From Gordionus sp. m RMFG-2023 (taxonomy: Eukaryota > Nematomorpha > Gordioida > Chordodea > Parachordodidae): a DNA stretch of 64,000 bases. The stretch covers positions 47,779,561-47,843,560 of the forward strand of contig NC_088775.1 of the NCBI RefSeq assembly GCF_954871325.1, read 5' to 3'. Under the pieces are notes generated by a model that saw nothing but the letters and a program-made list of their open reading frames with translations, did not search any database and had not been told where the DNA came from. This document shows, in pieces, positions 11,079 to 21,503 of the stretch. Both the position numbers and the translations under genes were made by a program. Positions within the stretch are counted from its first letter, which is position 1. Each line of letters starts with the position of its first letter.

Positions 11079-12505
11079 ATTATGTTTTATACGTATTTAT
11101 AGATACATAAAACGAAAATCAACATTTTTCAAATTGTATTACTAGTAAATTTGGTCAATCGAATATTTAGTAAATGGTCGGTTTTAAGCTGGGCAATCGG
11201 TCAAATCAAATTATTTTCAAAAAATTTTTTAGGATAATGCTTAGCACGTAAATATACACATATAAAACAAAAATTAAGAGATTTTGATAAATAACGCCAG
11301 CAATTCATTATTTAGTCATTGGGTGGGCTACGAGTCGGTTATCCGCCAAATAGCGATATTTTAAAAATATTTTTTGGGATTATGTTTTAAACGTATTTAT
11401 AGATATATAAAACGAAAATCAACATTTTTCAAATTGTATTACTAGTAAATTTGGTCAATCGAATATTTAGTAAGTGGTCGGTTTTGAGCTTGGCAATCGG
11501 TCAAATCAAATTATTTTAAAAAATTTTTTTAGGATAATGCTTAGCACGTAAATATACACATATAAAACAAAAATTAAGAGATTTTGATAAATAACGCCAG
11601 CAATTCAGTATTTAGTCATTGGGTGGGCTACGAGTCGGTTATCCGCCAAATAGCGATATTTTAAAAATATTTTTTGGGATTATGTTTTAAACGTATTTAT
11701 AGATATATAAAACGAAAATCAACATTTTTCAAATTGTATTACTAGTAAATTTGGTCAATCGAATATTTAGTAAATCGTCGGTTTTAAGCTCGGCAATCGG
11801 TCAAATCAAATTATTTTCAAAAGATTTTTTAGGATAATGCTTAGCACGTAAATATACACGTATAAAACAAAAATTAAGATATTTTGATTTAAAACGCCAG
11901 CAATTCATTATTTAGTCATTGGGTGGGCTACGAGTCGGTTATCCGTCAAATCACGACATTTTTAAAATATTTTTTAGAATTACGTTTTACACGTATTTAT
12001 AGACATATAATACGAAAATCAACATTTTTCAAATTATATTACTAATAAATTTGGTCAATCGAATATTTAGTAAGTGGTCGGTTTTGAGCTCGGCAATCGG
12101 TCAAATCAAATTATTTTCAAATTTTTTTAGGATAATGCTTAGCACGTAAATATACACATATAAAACAAAAATTAAGATATTTTGATTTAAAACGCCAGCA
12201 ATTCAGTATTTAGTCATTGGGTCGGTTACGAGTCGGTTATCCGCCAAATAGCGATATTTTTAAAATATTTTTTGGGATTATGTTTTATACGTATTTATAG
12301 ATATATAAAACGAAAATCAACATTTTTCAAATTGTATTACTAGTAAATTTGGTCAATCGAATATTTAGTAAGTGGTCGGTTTTAAGCTCGGCATTCGGTC
12401 AAATCATAATATTTTCAAAAAATTTTTTAGGATAATGCTTAGCACGTAAATATACACATATAAAACAAAAATTAAGAGATTTTGATAAATAACGCCAGCA
12501 ATATT
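11079..12505 (-). repeat. Right foldback arm: ~300-bp tandem units, inverted
   Basis: The same unit in reverse complement, with phrase AACGCCAGCAAT near 11293, 11593, 11894, 12190 and 12490. This arm has roughly five units against three and a half on the left, so the two arms have changed copy number independently. Confidence 0.88.
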
Positions 12506-12978
12506 TACCTTAGAAAATTTCCATTATTTTACTATTCTAAACCTACTCATAAATTAAACATCAAAGAAACCTAAATTTTTTTTTTAATTTTTAGGTTTTT
12601 CATATGTATATATACCCAAATCGCTATCCAATCATCATTCCGGTTTCCTAAAATGATACTTACATATTTACGCATATAACGCCCTCTTACGGATATATAT
12701 TTGTTAATTTTTAAAATTGAAAAAAATTTATTTATGTTTTAATAAGCTATGAAAATATTTCTTTTATAATAATATTAACTCAAAATAAAATTATATATTA
12801 TATGATATTTAATCTGTATCCTTCATTTAATAAAAAAATAATTTAAGTATATTTTAAAAAAAGTTTTAAAAATTTTCATTAAATAAAATATACATAATAA
12901 AATTTTGATTGATTATGATTAATTGCTTTTTAGCAATTCATTTTAGCAATTCAGTATTTAGTCATACCGAAAATTATG

Positions 12979-13640
12979 TGCTAAATACCAGTGTTGCAAA
13001 ACTTTACTTTTAAAGGGCGTACGCTACCGCTAATAAAAAAAGATAAATTGGTAAAAGTTGATATCCTTTTAAGATAATGAGTATAATTGAATTTTTTTAC
13101 AAAAAAAAGTTTATTTTTTTTTTAGATAATAAGTTTTTATATTAACATAAAGTGAAATAATAAAATTATTTTTATTAACATTGAATACCAAAGGCCTAGT
13201 GGACCTAAAAATCTTCAATAAAGTTAAAAGGGGAAAATCCCACCTAATAGTACCTCATTCATTCTTAACAAAATCCTGACTATGTCTTTGGACTGATCAT
13301 AGTATGCTTGGTATAAAAATTAATATTTGTGTAATTTCTAGATGTTGATTTTTTAGAATAATTTTTATAATGTTCAGCGGGGATAGGAGGTTGGAATAGT
13401 TTGCATCCAATTTTTATTAGGGGGATAGGGGATAGACGTCTTTATGGGGTGGGAGGGGGTAGGGAAATATATTAGGGGATTATCTATTAAATTTTTAGAT
13501 GAAATAGGGCAAAATATATTGCTATAGAAATTTAAACTTTTATTATAGACCTATTATAACAATGTATATTGCATACAATCATAGAGATTATTCTCTAAAT
13601 AAAACTTTCTGCTATCCTTTTAAATACATATTATAAAAGG
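12979..13640. other. No gene; possible lone hAT-type end
   Basis: At about 12991 the sequence CAGTGTTGCAAAACTTTAC followed by a C/G-rich CGTACGCTACCGC resembles one end of a hAT element, but I found no matching other end. The rest, including the G-rich 13380-13450 stretch, has no recognisable feature. Confidence 0.35.
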
Positions 13641-13644
13641 GTTA

Positions 13645-14043
13645 TGTGGTAAGCGGGGATAAATAATATTAATTTTTTATTTTTCCTCATTATGTTAACC
13701 ATCGTAGAAAAATAATAGTTGTATCGATTTTTTAAAAAACATATTAGCTTTGTAGAAATTTTATAATATAAGGATTATTGTTATTGTTTTTACATATTAT
13801 TATTATGATTATTATTATTGCGATATATAGAAATAGATTTTGTGATAAAAGATTATTATTCGTTTTTTTCCTCAAAAAATAAAATTGTGTATTGAAAAAG
13901 ATTTCTCAAAAAAAATAAAATTGTTGATTTGATAAGAAAAAAAAGGAAGAAGAAATTTTGGGGTCAAGTAAAAATTAATTAAAATAAATAATTGGGAGTA
14001 AGTATTAACAATAAAAGAGAGTTAAGTTGTAACAATATAAAAG
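13645..14043 (+). repeat. 5' LTR of fossil A
   Basis: A 399-bp direct repeat starting TGTGGTAAGCGGGG and ending ATATAAAAG. It matches the 3' LTR outside the hAT insertion, differing by scattered substitutions and a few small length changes, and serves as the uninserted reference for that hAT. The sequence immediately inside (TGGTGGCC) is where a primer-binding site would lie. Confidence 0.85.
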
Positions 14044-14077
14044 TGTGGTGGCCAAAAACTCCCGACCTTCGCGTCAT

Positions 14078-14560
14078 CAGATTATATTAGGTTACCCGAG
14101 TGTTTCAGAACTTATCATATTACATTAGGTCACCCGAGTGTTTCGGAAGTTATCAGATTAGGTTACCCGAGTGTTTCGGAAGTTATCAGATTACATTAGG
14201 TTACCTGAGTGTTTCGAAAGTTTAAGTGATTACATTAGGACTCCCAAGTGTATCGGAAGTTTGAGTGGTAACATTAGGATACCTGAGTGTTTCGGAAGTT
14301 TAAGTGGTTGTTACAGTGTTTCACAAAGGTCAAGTACACTGAAGTTCTGCCCACATTTTTACGAATATAAGCCTGTTAGAAATTCGCTCAAATTTTTACT
14401 AAATAAGCCAGTTACACGGAAGTGCTGCCCAAATTTTTGGAAATATAAGTCTGTTAGAAATTCGCTCAAAAATTAACTAAATAAGCCAATTACACGGAAG
14501 TGCTCCCAAATTTTTGCAATTATAAACCTGTTACAAAAGATTTACACGGATTTTGTCAAA
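14078..14560 (+). repeat. Minisatellites in the leader of fossil A
   Basis: Two arrays in series. The first (about 14078-14320) has a unit of about 41 bp built around CCGAGTGTTTCGGAAGTT in about seven copies. The second (about 14325-14560) has a unit of about 84 bp around CTGTTAGAAATTCGCTCAAA in two to three copies. They lie between the 5' LTR and gag. Short open frames here reflect the repeat and are not likely genes. Confidence 0.75.
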
Positions 14561-14938
14561 TATTAACCTAGTAAGTGTGCATGTGTATATGCATCATTGG
14601 CTTATTTACGTTACTTATAATATCTTACTTGTTGACACTGCAAATAACCAATATTTTGAAATTAATCATAAATTTTTTATATCGCCGGAGTGAAAAGTTT
14701 AAAATTTGTGATATAGAGATACAATATAATATTTTTGAAGCGCTGGTTATACTATTAATATGGGTATGTAGTCTAGTTTGGGAGGAGAATGAGGAGGAGT
14801 CGCAGCGTAAGAATAAAAGGACAAACGTTGACCATTGAGGGATATAATGGGGAGAAGGATATGATGGGTAAAGTAACCTGGTTACTGTTCAGGAGTTAAT
14901 TAAGGGGTAGACGGATAGTGATGTAAGTAGAAATTTAT

Positions 14939-15510
14939 ATGGTTCTGATAAAAAAAAATTTCGAGAATAATCAAGAGTTGCGACCGTATAAAGAGCCCAG
15001 AGAAAATTCTCGGGGAAGAAGATTGGAGATAAGACAAAATTTTGTACTGCGAGTAAGAGGAGCAATGAGTTGTTATAATGGTAAACCAGGTCATATGCCA
15101 GGAGATTGTCGCGAGGCAAAATGTTTTGGTTGTATGAAGTTGGGACATATAGCTCCTTATTGTCCAAGAAAGATTAAGATGTGCGGGTTGTGGTCGGTTT
15201 GGGCATAATAAAGAGGAGTGCAATACGAGCAATTACAACAAAAAAAAGCGGTTTTCCCCAGAGAGAAATGGGTCCCAGTGCTTCGAATGTGAGGACGATT
15301 GAGCGGGAGGAAGTGGAAGGAGTTCGGGCAGTAAATATCAAGAAAGGGGAGGAGAAAATATGGAATGTTTTTGATGCCGAAAGGAGGGACATGTGGCGAT
15401 GGACTGTAAAAATTTGTGACTATATGATGGCGAAATATCTGCAAGACGGGTCAGGGCCCGGTGGAAGAGGGACAAAGGAGGAGTTTAATCAGAGAAAAAC
15501 AAATAAAGAG
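14939..15510 (+). pseudogene. Fossil A gag region with zinc knuckles
   Basis: The segment encodes CCHC zinc knuckles of a retrotransposon nucleocapsid: CYNGKPGHMPGDC followed closely by CFGCMKLGHIAPYC. In the living family these bind the RNA genome inside the particle. The upstream capsid part is not recognisable. Broken fossil. Confidence 0.75.
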
Positions 15511-15521
15511 GATGTTTAAAT

Positions 15522-15767
15522 ATGCTACAAGAGGGTCCAGTACATGATCCTTGTCCGAGAGCGATGATAAATTTAGGTGGGAGAATGGTTCCCATGTTGT
15601 TTGATACGAGAGCAGCCATTTCAGTAATTGGATATAATGGATATCAGAGTATTTGGCCCGATGAAATGAGAGAGAATGAGGGGTTAAGAATAAGACAATT
15701 CGATAGAACCCTGTTGGCTGCGATGGGTAGGGTGGAGATTGTAGCAACATTGGAGGAAAGGGTTTAA
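15522..15767 (+). pseudogene. Fossil A aspartic protease region
   Basis: A protease-like core beginning INLGGRMVPMLFDTRAA and continuing ISVIGY. It aligns with the retropepsin pattern in which a strand precedes D-T/S-G-A-x-x-S-V and G. It is similar in position and sequence to the protease of fossil C at 47030. Broken fossil. Confidence 0.7.
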
Positions 15768-15959
15768 ATATTAGATTTATGGGTTATCAATCGGAATATA
15801 GAAGCGGTGTTGGGATGGGATTGGATAACTAGGATTGGTCCATGGTATAGTTTTTGGGGGGTATTTTCATGGTGGGGTATATTCGTACCAATAACGAGCG
15901 AGGAATATACCGTTATGACCTTGAGAGAAAATGTGTTTTCGGGAATGGAGACCATGTTT

Positions 15960-16300
15960 AATGAAGGAACCAGAGAAAATAATTCTAGGAGCAAAACAAG
16001 GAGCGATAATTCAAGGAGTGAAACAAGGAAAAATAATTCAAGGAGCGCATCAAGGAGCGATAATTTAAGGAGCGAAATAAATAAAAACAATTCAAGGAGC
16101 GATAATTTAAAGCGAAATAAGGAAAAACAATTCTAGGAGCGAAACAAGGAGCGATAATTTGAGAAGCGAACCAAGGGAATATAATTCGAGGAGTGAAACC
16201 AGGGGAGATAATTCGAGAAATAAAACAGGGAGAGGCAATTATAGGAACGAAGTAGAGGAAAGGAATTCTAGGAGAGAAATAAAGGAAAATGAAGTTAAAG
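15960..16300 (+). repeat. Coding tandem repeat between protease and RT
   Basis: Repeated units of about 24-30 bp encode variations of N-N-S-R-S-E-T-R. They form a charged, probably disordered linker between the protease and reverse transcriptase regions of fossil A. Confidence 0.7.
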
Positions 16301-16552
16301 AGAAAGTAGATAAAAATTACCCGGGGCACGTTGGACCTTTTAAGGAGGATCGTGATATTAGGAGAAGGGAGGAGGAACTGGGAAAAGGGAGGTAGTACGT
16401 CAGCACGAAAAGCAGAAAGTTGAATGAGAAGATGATAGAAAATCGGAAAGTAATGAAGGAAAGGACACTGCCCAGTAAAGAAGAGTTGATAACTAATGAG
16501 AAAGAGGGAAGAAAATTGGCTATGATTCAAGTGCAAGAAGGAGTTTGGAGAT

Positions 16553-17643
16553 TTGTACAAAGTTATCAGGAAATTCAACGAAGACTTAGGATGCCTCAGA
16601 GATTATGAAGTAGACATTAAGGTTCCAAAGTTCTGTGCGTTAAGACGGATACCGTTTGAATGGAGAAAGGAAGTGGAACTAGAATTGAATCAATGTGTAC
16701 AAAGAGGAATTGTTTGTCCTGTGGAATACAGTGTATGGGCAACTCCACTGGTGCCTGTGAAGAAAGCTAATGGAAAACTCCGTTTATGTGCAGATTTTTG
16801 ATTAACGTTAAATCCATGGGTTGTGGAGGTCAAATATCCGTTGCCAAGAATTGAAAAAATACTAGCCAATTTAAAGGGAAGCGTTTATTTCTCAAAAGTG
16901 GATTTTCTAATGCATATCTGCAATTGCGTGTCCAACCGGAAGAAATTATTAACTATCACTACGACTAAGGGATTGTTCGCATTCTGTAGATTACCATTCG
17001 GACTTATATTTCAGCTCCTATTTTTCAGCTTACAATGGCTGCTGTTTTCCAGGGAATGGAGGGAGTTTTCTGCTATATGGGTGATGTTAGGGTGACAGGA
17101 AGAAATCCCGAACAACATGAATGGAGATTGGAAGAAGTGTTTAGAAGAATCAAGGAGAAAGGATTGAGAGCCAGCGCGGAGAAAAGTGTGTTGGGTGTTA
17201 CCGAAGTGACTTATCTGGGGCATAAGATCACGAGGAAGGAAGTGCGACCTGTGAACAGAAATATGACAGGAATTAATAATATAACCAGACCTAATAATAA
17301 AACAGAGGTACAGGCCTTTTTGGGGATGGTAAATTATTATTATCAGTTCGTGGAAGGCTTTGCGCAAATAGCCGCGCCCTTATATCAATTGCTAAAGAAA
17401 GAGGGAAAATTTGATTGGACAGATGAGCAAGAGGAGTCCTTCAAAGAATTGAAATGTAGAATAGGAAAAGAAGCTGTGTTGGTATGTTTTAATAATGAAT
17501 CGAAGGTCATATTAGCGGTCGATGCCTCTAATAAAGGAGTAGGAGGAGAGTTGTTGCATTATATTGAAGAAATGGAAAGGCCTGTGTTTTTTTTCTCAAG
17601 AATATTTAGGGCAGCAGAGACCAGGTATTCAGTGATTGAGTAA
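16553..17643 (+). pseudogene. Fossil A reverse transcriptase and RNase H start
   Basis: Recognisable Ty3-type polymerase blocks are VPVKKANGKLRLCADF (finger region), KYPLPRIEKILANLKG and YFSKVDF (motif A area), a CYMGD segment at the catalytic motif C position, VTYLGHKI, then LGMVNYYYQF and APLYQLLKKEGKFDW (connection), followed by the RNase H start ILAVDASNKGVGG. It is an old virus-like gene in several interrupted frames. Confidence 0.88.
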
Positions 17644-17649
17644 GAAGCA

Positions 17650-17928
17650 TTGACCGTTATTTTCAGGTTAACAAAGTGCCGTGAATATCTGATTGGACGC
17701 CGGTTTGTTGTTTACACGGATTATAAGCCGTTGGTGCATCTATTCATGAAGGACAACAAAGAACTAATGCTGTCGCCTAGGCTGCAGAGATGGTTATTGC
17801 TCGTAGGCAGTTTTAACGTCCAAGTGAAATATCGACGAGGGAGAGAAAATTATTTATCGGACATTTTGTCCAGATGCGGAGCGGGGGAAGATTTCCGGAG
17901 AACAAGAGGAACGGGAAGAAGAAAATGA
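17650..17928 (+). pseudogene. Fossil A RNase H, C-terminal part
   Basis: The segment contains RLTKCREYLIGRRFVVYTDY and PLVHLFM followed by RLQRWLLLVGSFNVQVKYR, the typical end of a Ty3-type RNase H (YTDYKPL and the R-W-L-L block). It lies directly after the preceding polymerase region. Confidence 0.85.
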
Positions 17929-18065
17929 GCAAAGACTGATTCGGACTATCACTGGAGTATCTAGAGGCGGGCCAGTAACATTGGAAGAGATTAAAAGGGT
18001 TACTTTGAAAGATAGGGAACTGAGACAGATCAAAGAGTGCCTTAAGGGACGGAAACCGTGGCAGG

Positions 18066-18530
18066 ATGGAGACAAGACCTATAAATATATACAAAGGGAA
18101 GGCCATAATAGATGAATGTTTGGTGCGAGGAAGTCGGAGTGTTATACCGTCCAAATTAAGTGAGGCAGTAATGGCGATGATTCATGCGGGACATCAAGGA
18201 ATGGAAAGAATGAAACAGTGGGGACGGGAATATGTTTGGTGGCCAGGAATGAACAAAGACATTGAAAATATCAGTCGAGCTTGTGTTAGATGTAATTCAT
18301 GGGCTCCGATGCCTCGAAGGGACAGAGAAAGTGTGTGGCCGAAAGCAACCCAGCCTTGGGACCGCATACAATTGGATTTCTTTGACTTTGAAAATAAAAA
18401 ATATATATATTGGTGGTAGATGCTTTTCCGAAATGGGTAGAGTCTGAGGAAGTGAAAGGATTAACCCCTCAAGTGATAAAAGTATTAAGAAATTTATGTG
18501 CTAAATTTGGGGTCGCTAGGACAGTAGTGT
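18066..18530 (+). pseudogene. Fossil A integrase, zinc-binding region and start of core
   Basis: The HHCC zinc-binding domain is visible as HAGHQGMERM, then EYVWWPGMNKDIE and CVRCNSWAP, followed by WPKATQPWDRIQLDFF, the beginning of the catalytic core. The rest of the core is displaced by an A+T-rich array (18535-18870). Broken fossil. Confidence 0.85.
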
Positions 18531-18534
18531 CAGT

Positions 18535-18870
18535 TTTGTAAAATATAAAAAAATTTTTTAGTATAATATTTTTTTGAATATTATTGAATTAAAAGGAGAT
18601 AAGTTTTGTAAATTATAAATTTTTTTTTGAATATTATTAAATTAAAAGGAGATAAGTTTTGTAAAATATAAATTTTTTTTTGAATATTATTAAATTAAAA
18701 GGAGATAAGTTTTGTAAAATATAAATTTTTTTTTGAATATTATTGAATTAAAAGGGGGGTAAGTTTTGTAAGATATGAAATTTTTGAATATTATTAAATT
18801 AAAAGGAGGTAAGTTTTGTAAGTTATACAATGTTTGAATAGTATTAAATCAACATAATTGTTGTTTTAGG
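18535..18870 (+). repeat. A+T-rich tandem array, unit about 56 bp
   Basis: About six units built on TTTGAATATTATTAAATTAA and AGGAGATAAGTTTTGTAA. The array interrupts the integrase region of fossil A and has no coding potential. Confidence 0.75.
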
Positions 18871-19010
18871 TAAATAAAGAGAGAATTTTTTTTGAGAAGT
18901 AGAATTAATTAGAGTGCGTTACCTATGTTTTAGAATAAATATGCAGCAGATATGGATATTTGAAGATTTCGAGATAGGTTATAAGACCCCAACAGATCCC
19001 GGACTCCTGG

Positions 19011-19352
19011 ATGAGAAGAAGTGGTAGGGAATCTGGTAGCCACCAACCAGCGGTGAAGAGACGCCGGTACTTCCGGTGTAGCAGAATTGGAATGGATAGT
19101 GGCTCCGCGAGGAGAGACGTATGGGTTCAAGGGCCAATGAGTGATGAAAGGGTAGCGGTGGAGGTGCCTGAGAGTGCACCAATATGGGCTAGTGATGAAG
19201 GTGAGGGGAACCATATTAATTGGAGACAAGAGGAGGCGTTGGGTGGCAATTATGGTGTTAGGGAGGATTCAGGGACCGGAAGGAGGAGCTCGGGGGAGAC
19301 AGCAACCACTGAAGATTCGGCGATAACCCGCATGACGAGTCCGGAGGAATAA
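19011..19352 (+). pseudogene. Fossil A 3' region, unassigned open stretch
   Basis: A 113-residue open stretch rich in R, S, G and E just before the 3' LTR. It has no hydrophobic segment, so it is unlikely to be an envelope. It may be the basic/acidic C-terminal tail of the Ty3-type polyprotein. The G+C content is higher than in the flanks, like the rest of the coding region of fossil A. Confidence 0.4.
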
Positions 19353-20074
19353 ATACGATGGATCTATGGGATGCGGAATATCTTTCACCTGAATTTCTGG
19401 ATTGGCTGGAGTTCGGAATGTCGGATTCGAAGTTAGAAGTTGTGTTGGGGCCAGAGGAGGGGGGATGAAAGGAAGAACTCGTGGGTGGACGTGTGGTAAG
19501 CGGGGATAAATAATATTAATTTTTTCTTTTTCCTCATATGTTAACCATCGTAGAAAAATAATAGTTGTATCGATTTTTTAAAAAAAACATATTAGCTTTG
19601 TATAAATTTTATAATATAAGGATTATTGTTATTGTTTTTTATTATTATGATTATTATTATTGCGATATAGAAATAGATTTTTTCGTTTTTTTTCCTCAAA
19701 AAATAAAATTGTGTATTGAAAAAGATTTCTCGAAAAAAATAAAATTGTTGATTTGATAAGAAAAAAAAGGAAGAAGAAATTATCAGAGTTGTTAAACGCT
19801 ATTTTTAAAAGTAGCGCGCTACCGTAATAGCTATTTGTCAAAAAAAGTAGCGCGCTACCGCTTTCGCTATTTGTCAAAAAAAGTAGCGCGCTATTAGCTA
19901 CTTTTAAACTACTTTTTATAAAAAAAAATTTAGAAACAAATGAAACAAATTTTTTTTATTTTTTTTTTGCTTATAATGTAAATGTATAATAAATGATATA
20001 TAAAAATCAACATTTATAAATATAAAAATATAGTTAGTTTAGATTATAAAAAAATAAGCAATATAAATAAATAT

Positions 20075-20437
20075 TTATTTTAATTTGTTGCATTTTAATA
20101 ATAATATCATTTTAATATTATCATCCCCAAGTCTAGAGCGACGATCAGAAAGTATAAGCTTTGCTTTACTAAATAATCTCTCGACACTAGCACTTGAGGG
20201 CAAGGGGGTATTAAATTTTATATATAAATTTTTAATATATGAAAAATTATCAAAAATATTCATTTCAATATTTTTTGATTGAAAAAAAAGATCAATTGGA
20301 TTTTCTATTAAATCATCTTTAATTTCAAAAAAATTATTTGAGGTTGTCTTCGTGGTAGATACTCGGCAATCTATGTTTGTTGGAGTAGATCTTCTTTTTA
20401 AAGTCCTAGGGTCTAACCAATGGCCTGTGATTCCCAA
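20075..20437 (-). pseudogene. hAT-1a transposase C-terminal dimerisation region
   Basis: A 120-residue frame ending with TPLPSSASVERLFSKAKLIL, then SDRRSRLGDDNIK and MILLLKCNK. This is the hAT C-terminal dimerisation block (S-S-A-S-x-E-R-x-F-S followed by R-x-R-L). The usual hydrophobic stretch of the middle of the protein does not precede it, consistent with internal deletion. Confidence 0.85.
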
Positions 20438-20488
20438 ATAAGCTCTAAAAATATTTAATCAGATCAATTTATAAATATAAATAAGTTT

Positions 20489-20734
20489 TTACCTTCTGTT
20501 ATGTGTCCAACTATCTGCCGTGGTACATACATAAGATATATCTGATAACTCTACTATTAGAGCATCTTTCATCACTTTGAAGTTGTCGGCTATTTTATTC
20601 ATAAGTGTCTGGCGACATAAAACTGTTGTGCCAGGGGATAAAGTTTTAATCATCAGAGTAAATGATGGATTATCAACCAAAGACACTGGCTGAACTGTGT
20701 CAATAATAAAATCAACAATAACTTTATCAGCCAA
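20489..20734 (-). pseudogene. hAT-1a transposase N-terminal catalytic part
   Basis: An 81-residue frame with VDNPSFTLMIKTLSPG, then CRQTLMNKIADNF and a final CTTADSWT. In hAT transposases the aspartate of the T-A-D-x-W-T block is the first catalytic acidic residue. The later catalytic residues are absent from this copy. An almost identical segment is found at 43085-43327. Confidence 0.85.
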
Positions 20735-20846
20735 TTTTTGTGAAATATTGGCATGTTTATTATCAGTTAATTTGGTTTGGATAGTATTTGTCTTTTTGAA
20801 TGAAGATTCTCCTATACCAAAATTTTTTATATGTTTCTCTATTTCC

Positions 20847-21143
20847 TTATAGCAATTGGCGTGAACAGTCTAATAAAATAAATAATATTATAATGTAAAA
20901 ATAACAATTTACCTTTAGGTGTTTCTTCAGGTTATAGCTACTTGATTGATTTGATGATATATTTTTTTTACATTTTAAGCACATGAATTTGAATCCAGAT
21001 TTTGTTTTAATATTTATTTTAAAAAATTTTTCAAATTTAGGGAATGGAAAAACGTTATTAGAGCTATTAAGTACATTTTCTTCCATTAAATCTTCCATAT
21101 CTGAATCACTTTCAAGGATTTGGATATCCATGGACGATGCCAT
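20847..21143 (-). pseudogene. hAT-1a BED-type zinc finger
   Basis: A 98-residue frame starting MASSMDIQILESDSDMED. It contains FMCLKCKKNISSNQSSSY and NLKKHLKVNC, a C-x2-C ... H-x4-C arrangement like the DNA-binding BED finger at the N-terminus of hAT transposases. The finger presumably contacts the element ends. An intron is likely after the finger, since the next frame begins beyond a polypyrimidine-AG. Confidence 0.75.
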
Positions 21144-21503
21144 TTTAGATTATTAACACAGATTGAAAATATAAATTAAAAATTGAAAATATATTTAAAT
21201 TTCAAAATTAAATAATAAATTATAAAAATTATAATTAATTATGATATTATATTTAAATTTTCATGTTTATACTTACATTCATTATATTTTTTAAAAGTAG
21301 CTAAGTAGCGCGCTAAAAAATTAAATAACTTAAAAAAAGTAGCGGCTATTAGCTATAGCTACCAAAAAAGATAGCGCGCTAAGTAGCGCGCTACTTTAAC
21401 AACTCTGGAAATTATGGGGTCAAGTAAAAATTAATTAAAATAAATAATTGGGAGTAAGTATTAACAATAAAAGAGAGTTAAGTCGTAACGATATAAAAGG
21501 TTA

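Larger units (their letters stand above)
9474..12969. mobile_element. Foldback (FB-like/MULE-like) element with 9-bp TSD
   Basis: A large inverted-repeat element of about 3.5 kb. The left end GGGTATGACTAAATACTGAA is mirrored at 12969. Outer arms of about 480 bp (9474-9950 and 12506-12969) are unique and nearly perfect inverted copies. They are followed inward by tandem arrays of a ~300-bp unit in opposite orientation, meeting at a short centre (about 11013-11078). The flanks carry a 9-bp duplication AAAATTATG (9465-9473 and 12970-12978). Drosophila FB elements and Mutator-like elements make 9-bp duplications, and FB arms are likewise built from tandem repeats. No transposase is encoded, so it would depend on one elsewhere. 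Confidence 0.85.
19784..21407 (-). mobile_element. hAT element, family 1, copy a
   Basis: Terminal inverted repeats CAGAGTTGTTAAA / TTTAACAACTCTG with an 8-bp target duplication GAAATTAT (19776-19783 and 21408-21415). The subterminal regions carry the palindrome TAGCGCGCTA three times on each side, always near A/T runs. The minus strand encodes parts of a hAT transposase in three separate frames; the central catalytic portion is missing, so this is an internally deleted copy. It sits in the 3' LTR of fossil A and is therefore younger than that insertion. Confidence 0.93.
13645..21499 (+). mobile_element. Ty3-type LTR retrotransposon fossil A
   Basis: An endogenous LTR element flanked by a 4-bp duplication GTTA (13641-13644 and 21500-21503). 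Both LTRs are present (13645-14043; 19492-21499, the latter enlarged by a hAT insertion). The internal order is gag zinc knuckle, protease, reverse transcriptase, RNase H, integrase, which is Ty3/gypsy order; no envelope gene is recognised. The coding part is broken, with roughly ten or more interruptions, and a satellite-like array sits within the integrase region. The two LTRs are still closely alike, apart from small length differences, suggesting a moderately recent insertion. Confidence 0.88.
19492..21499 (+). repeat. 3' LTR of fossil A (carrying a hAT insertion)
   Basis: Direct copy of the 5' LTR, from TGTGGTAAGCGGGG to ATATAAAAG, enlarged by the 1624-bp hAT element at 19784-21407. The outer flank GTTA matches the base pairs preceding the 5' LTR. 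Confidence 0.85.

Noticed and set aside
9474-12969. CRISPR-like regular repeats
   Set aside because: The units are ~300 bp without spacers, in an animal genome, and form an inverted-repeat transposon.
12991-13035. Left end of another hAT element (CAGTGTTGCAAAACTT)
   Set aside because: No matching inverted end or target duplication could be found, so it is only mentioned as a possible lone end.
14889-16090. Several long minus-strand frames opposite the gag and protease of fossil A
   Set aside because: They have no recognisable domain and mirror purine-rich coding sequence on the plus strand.
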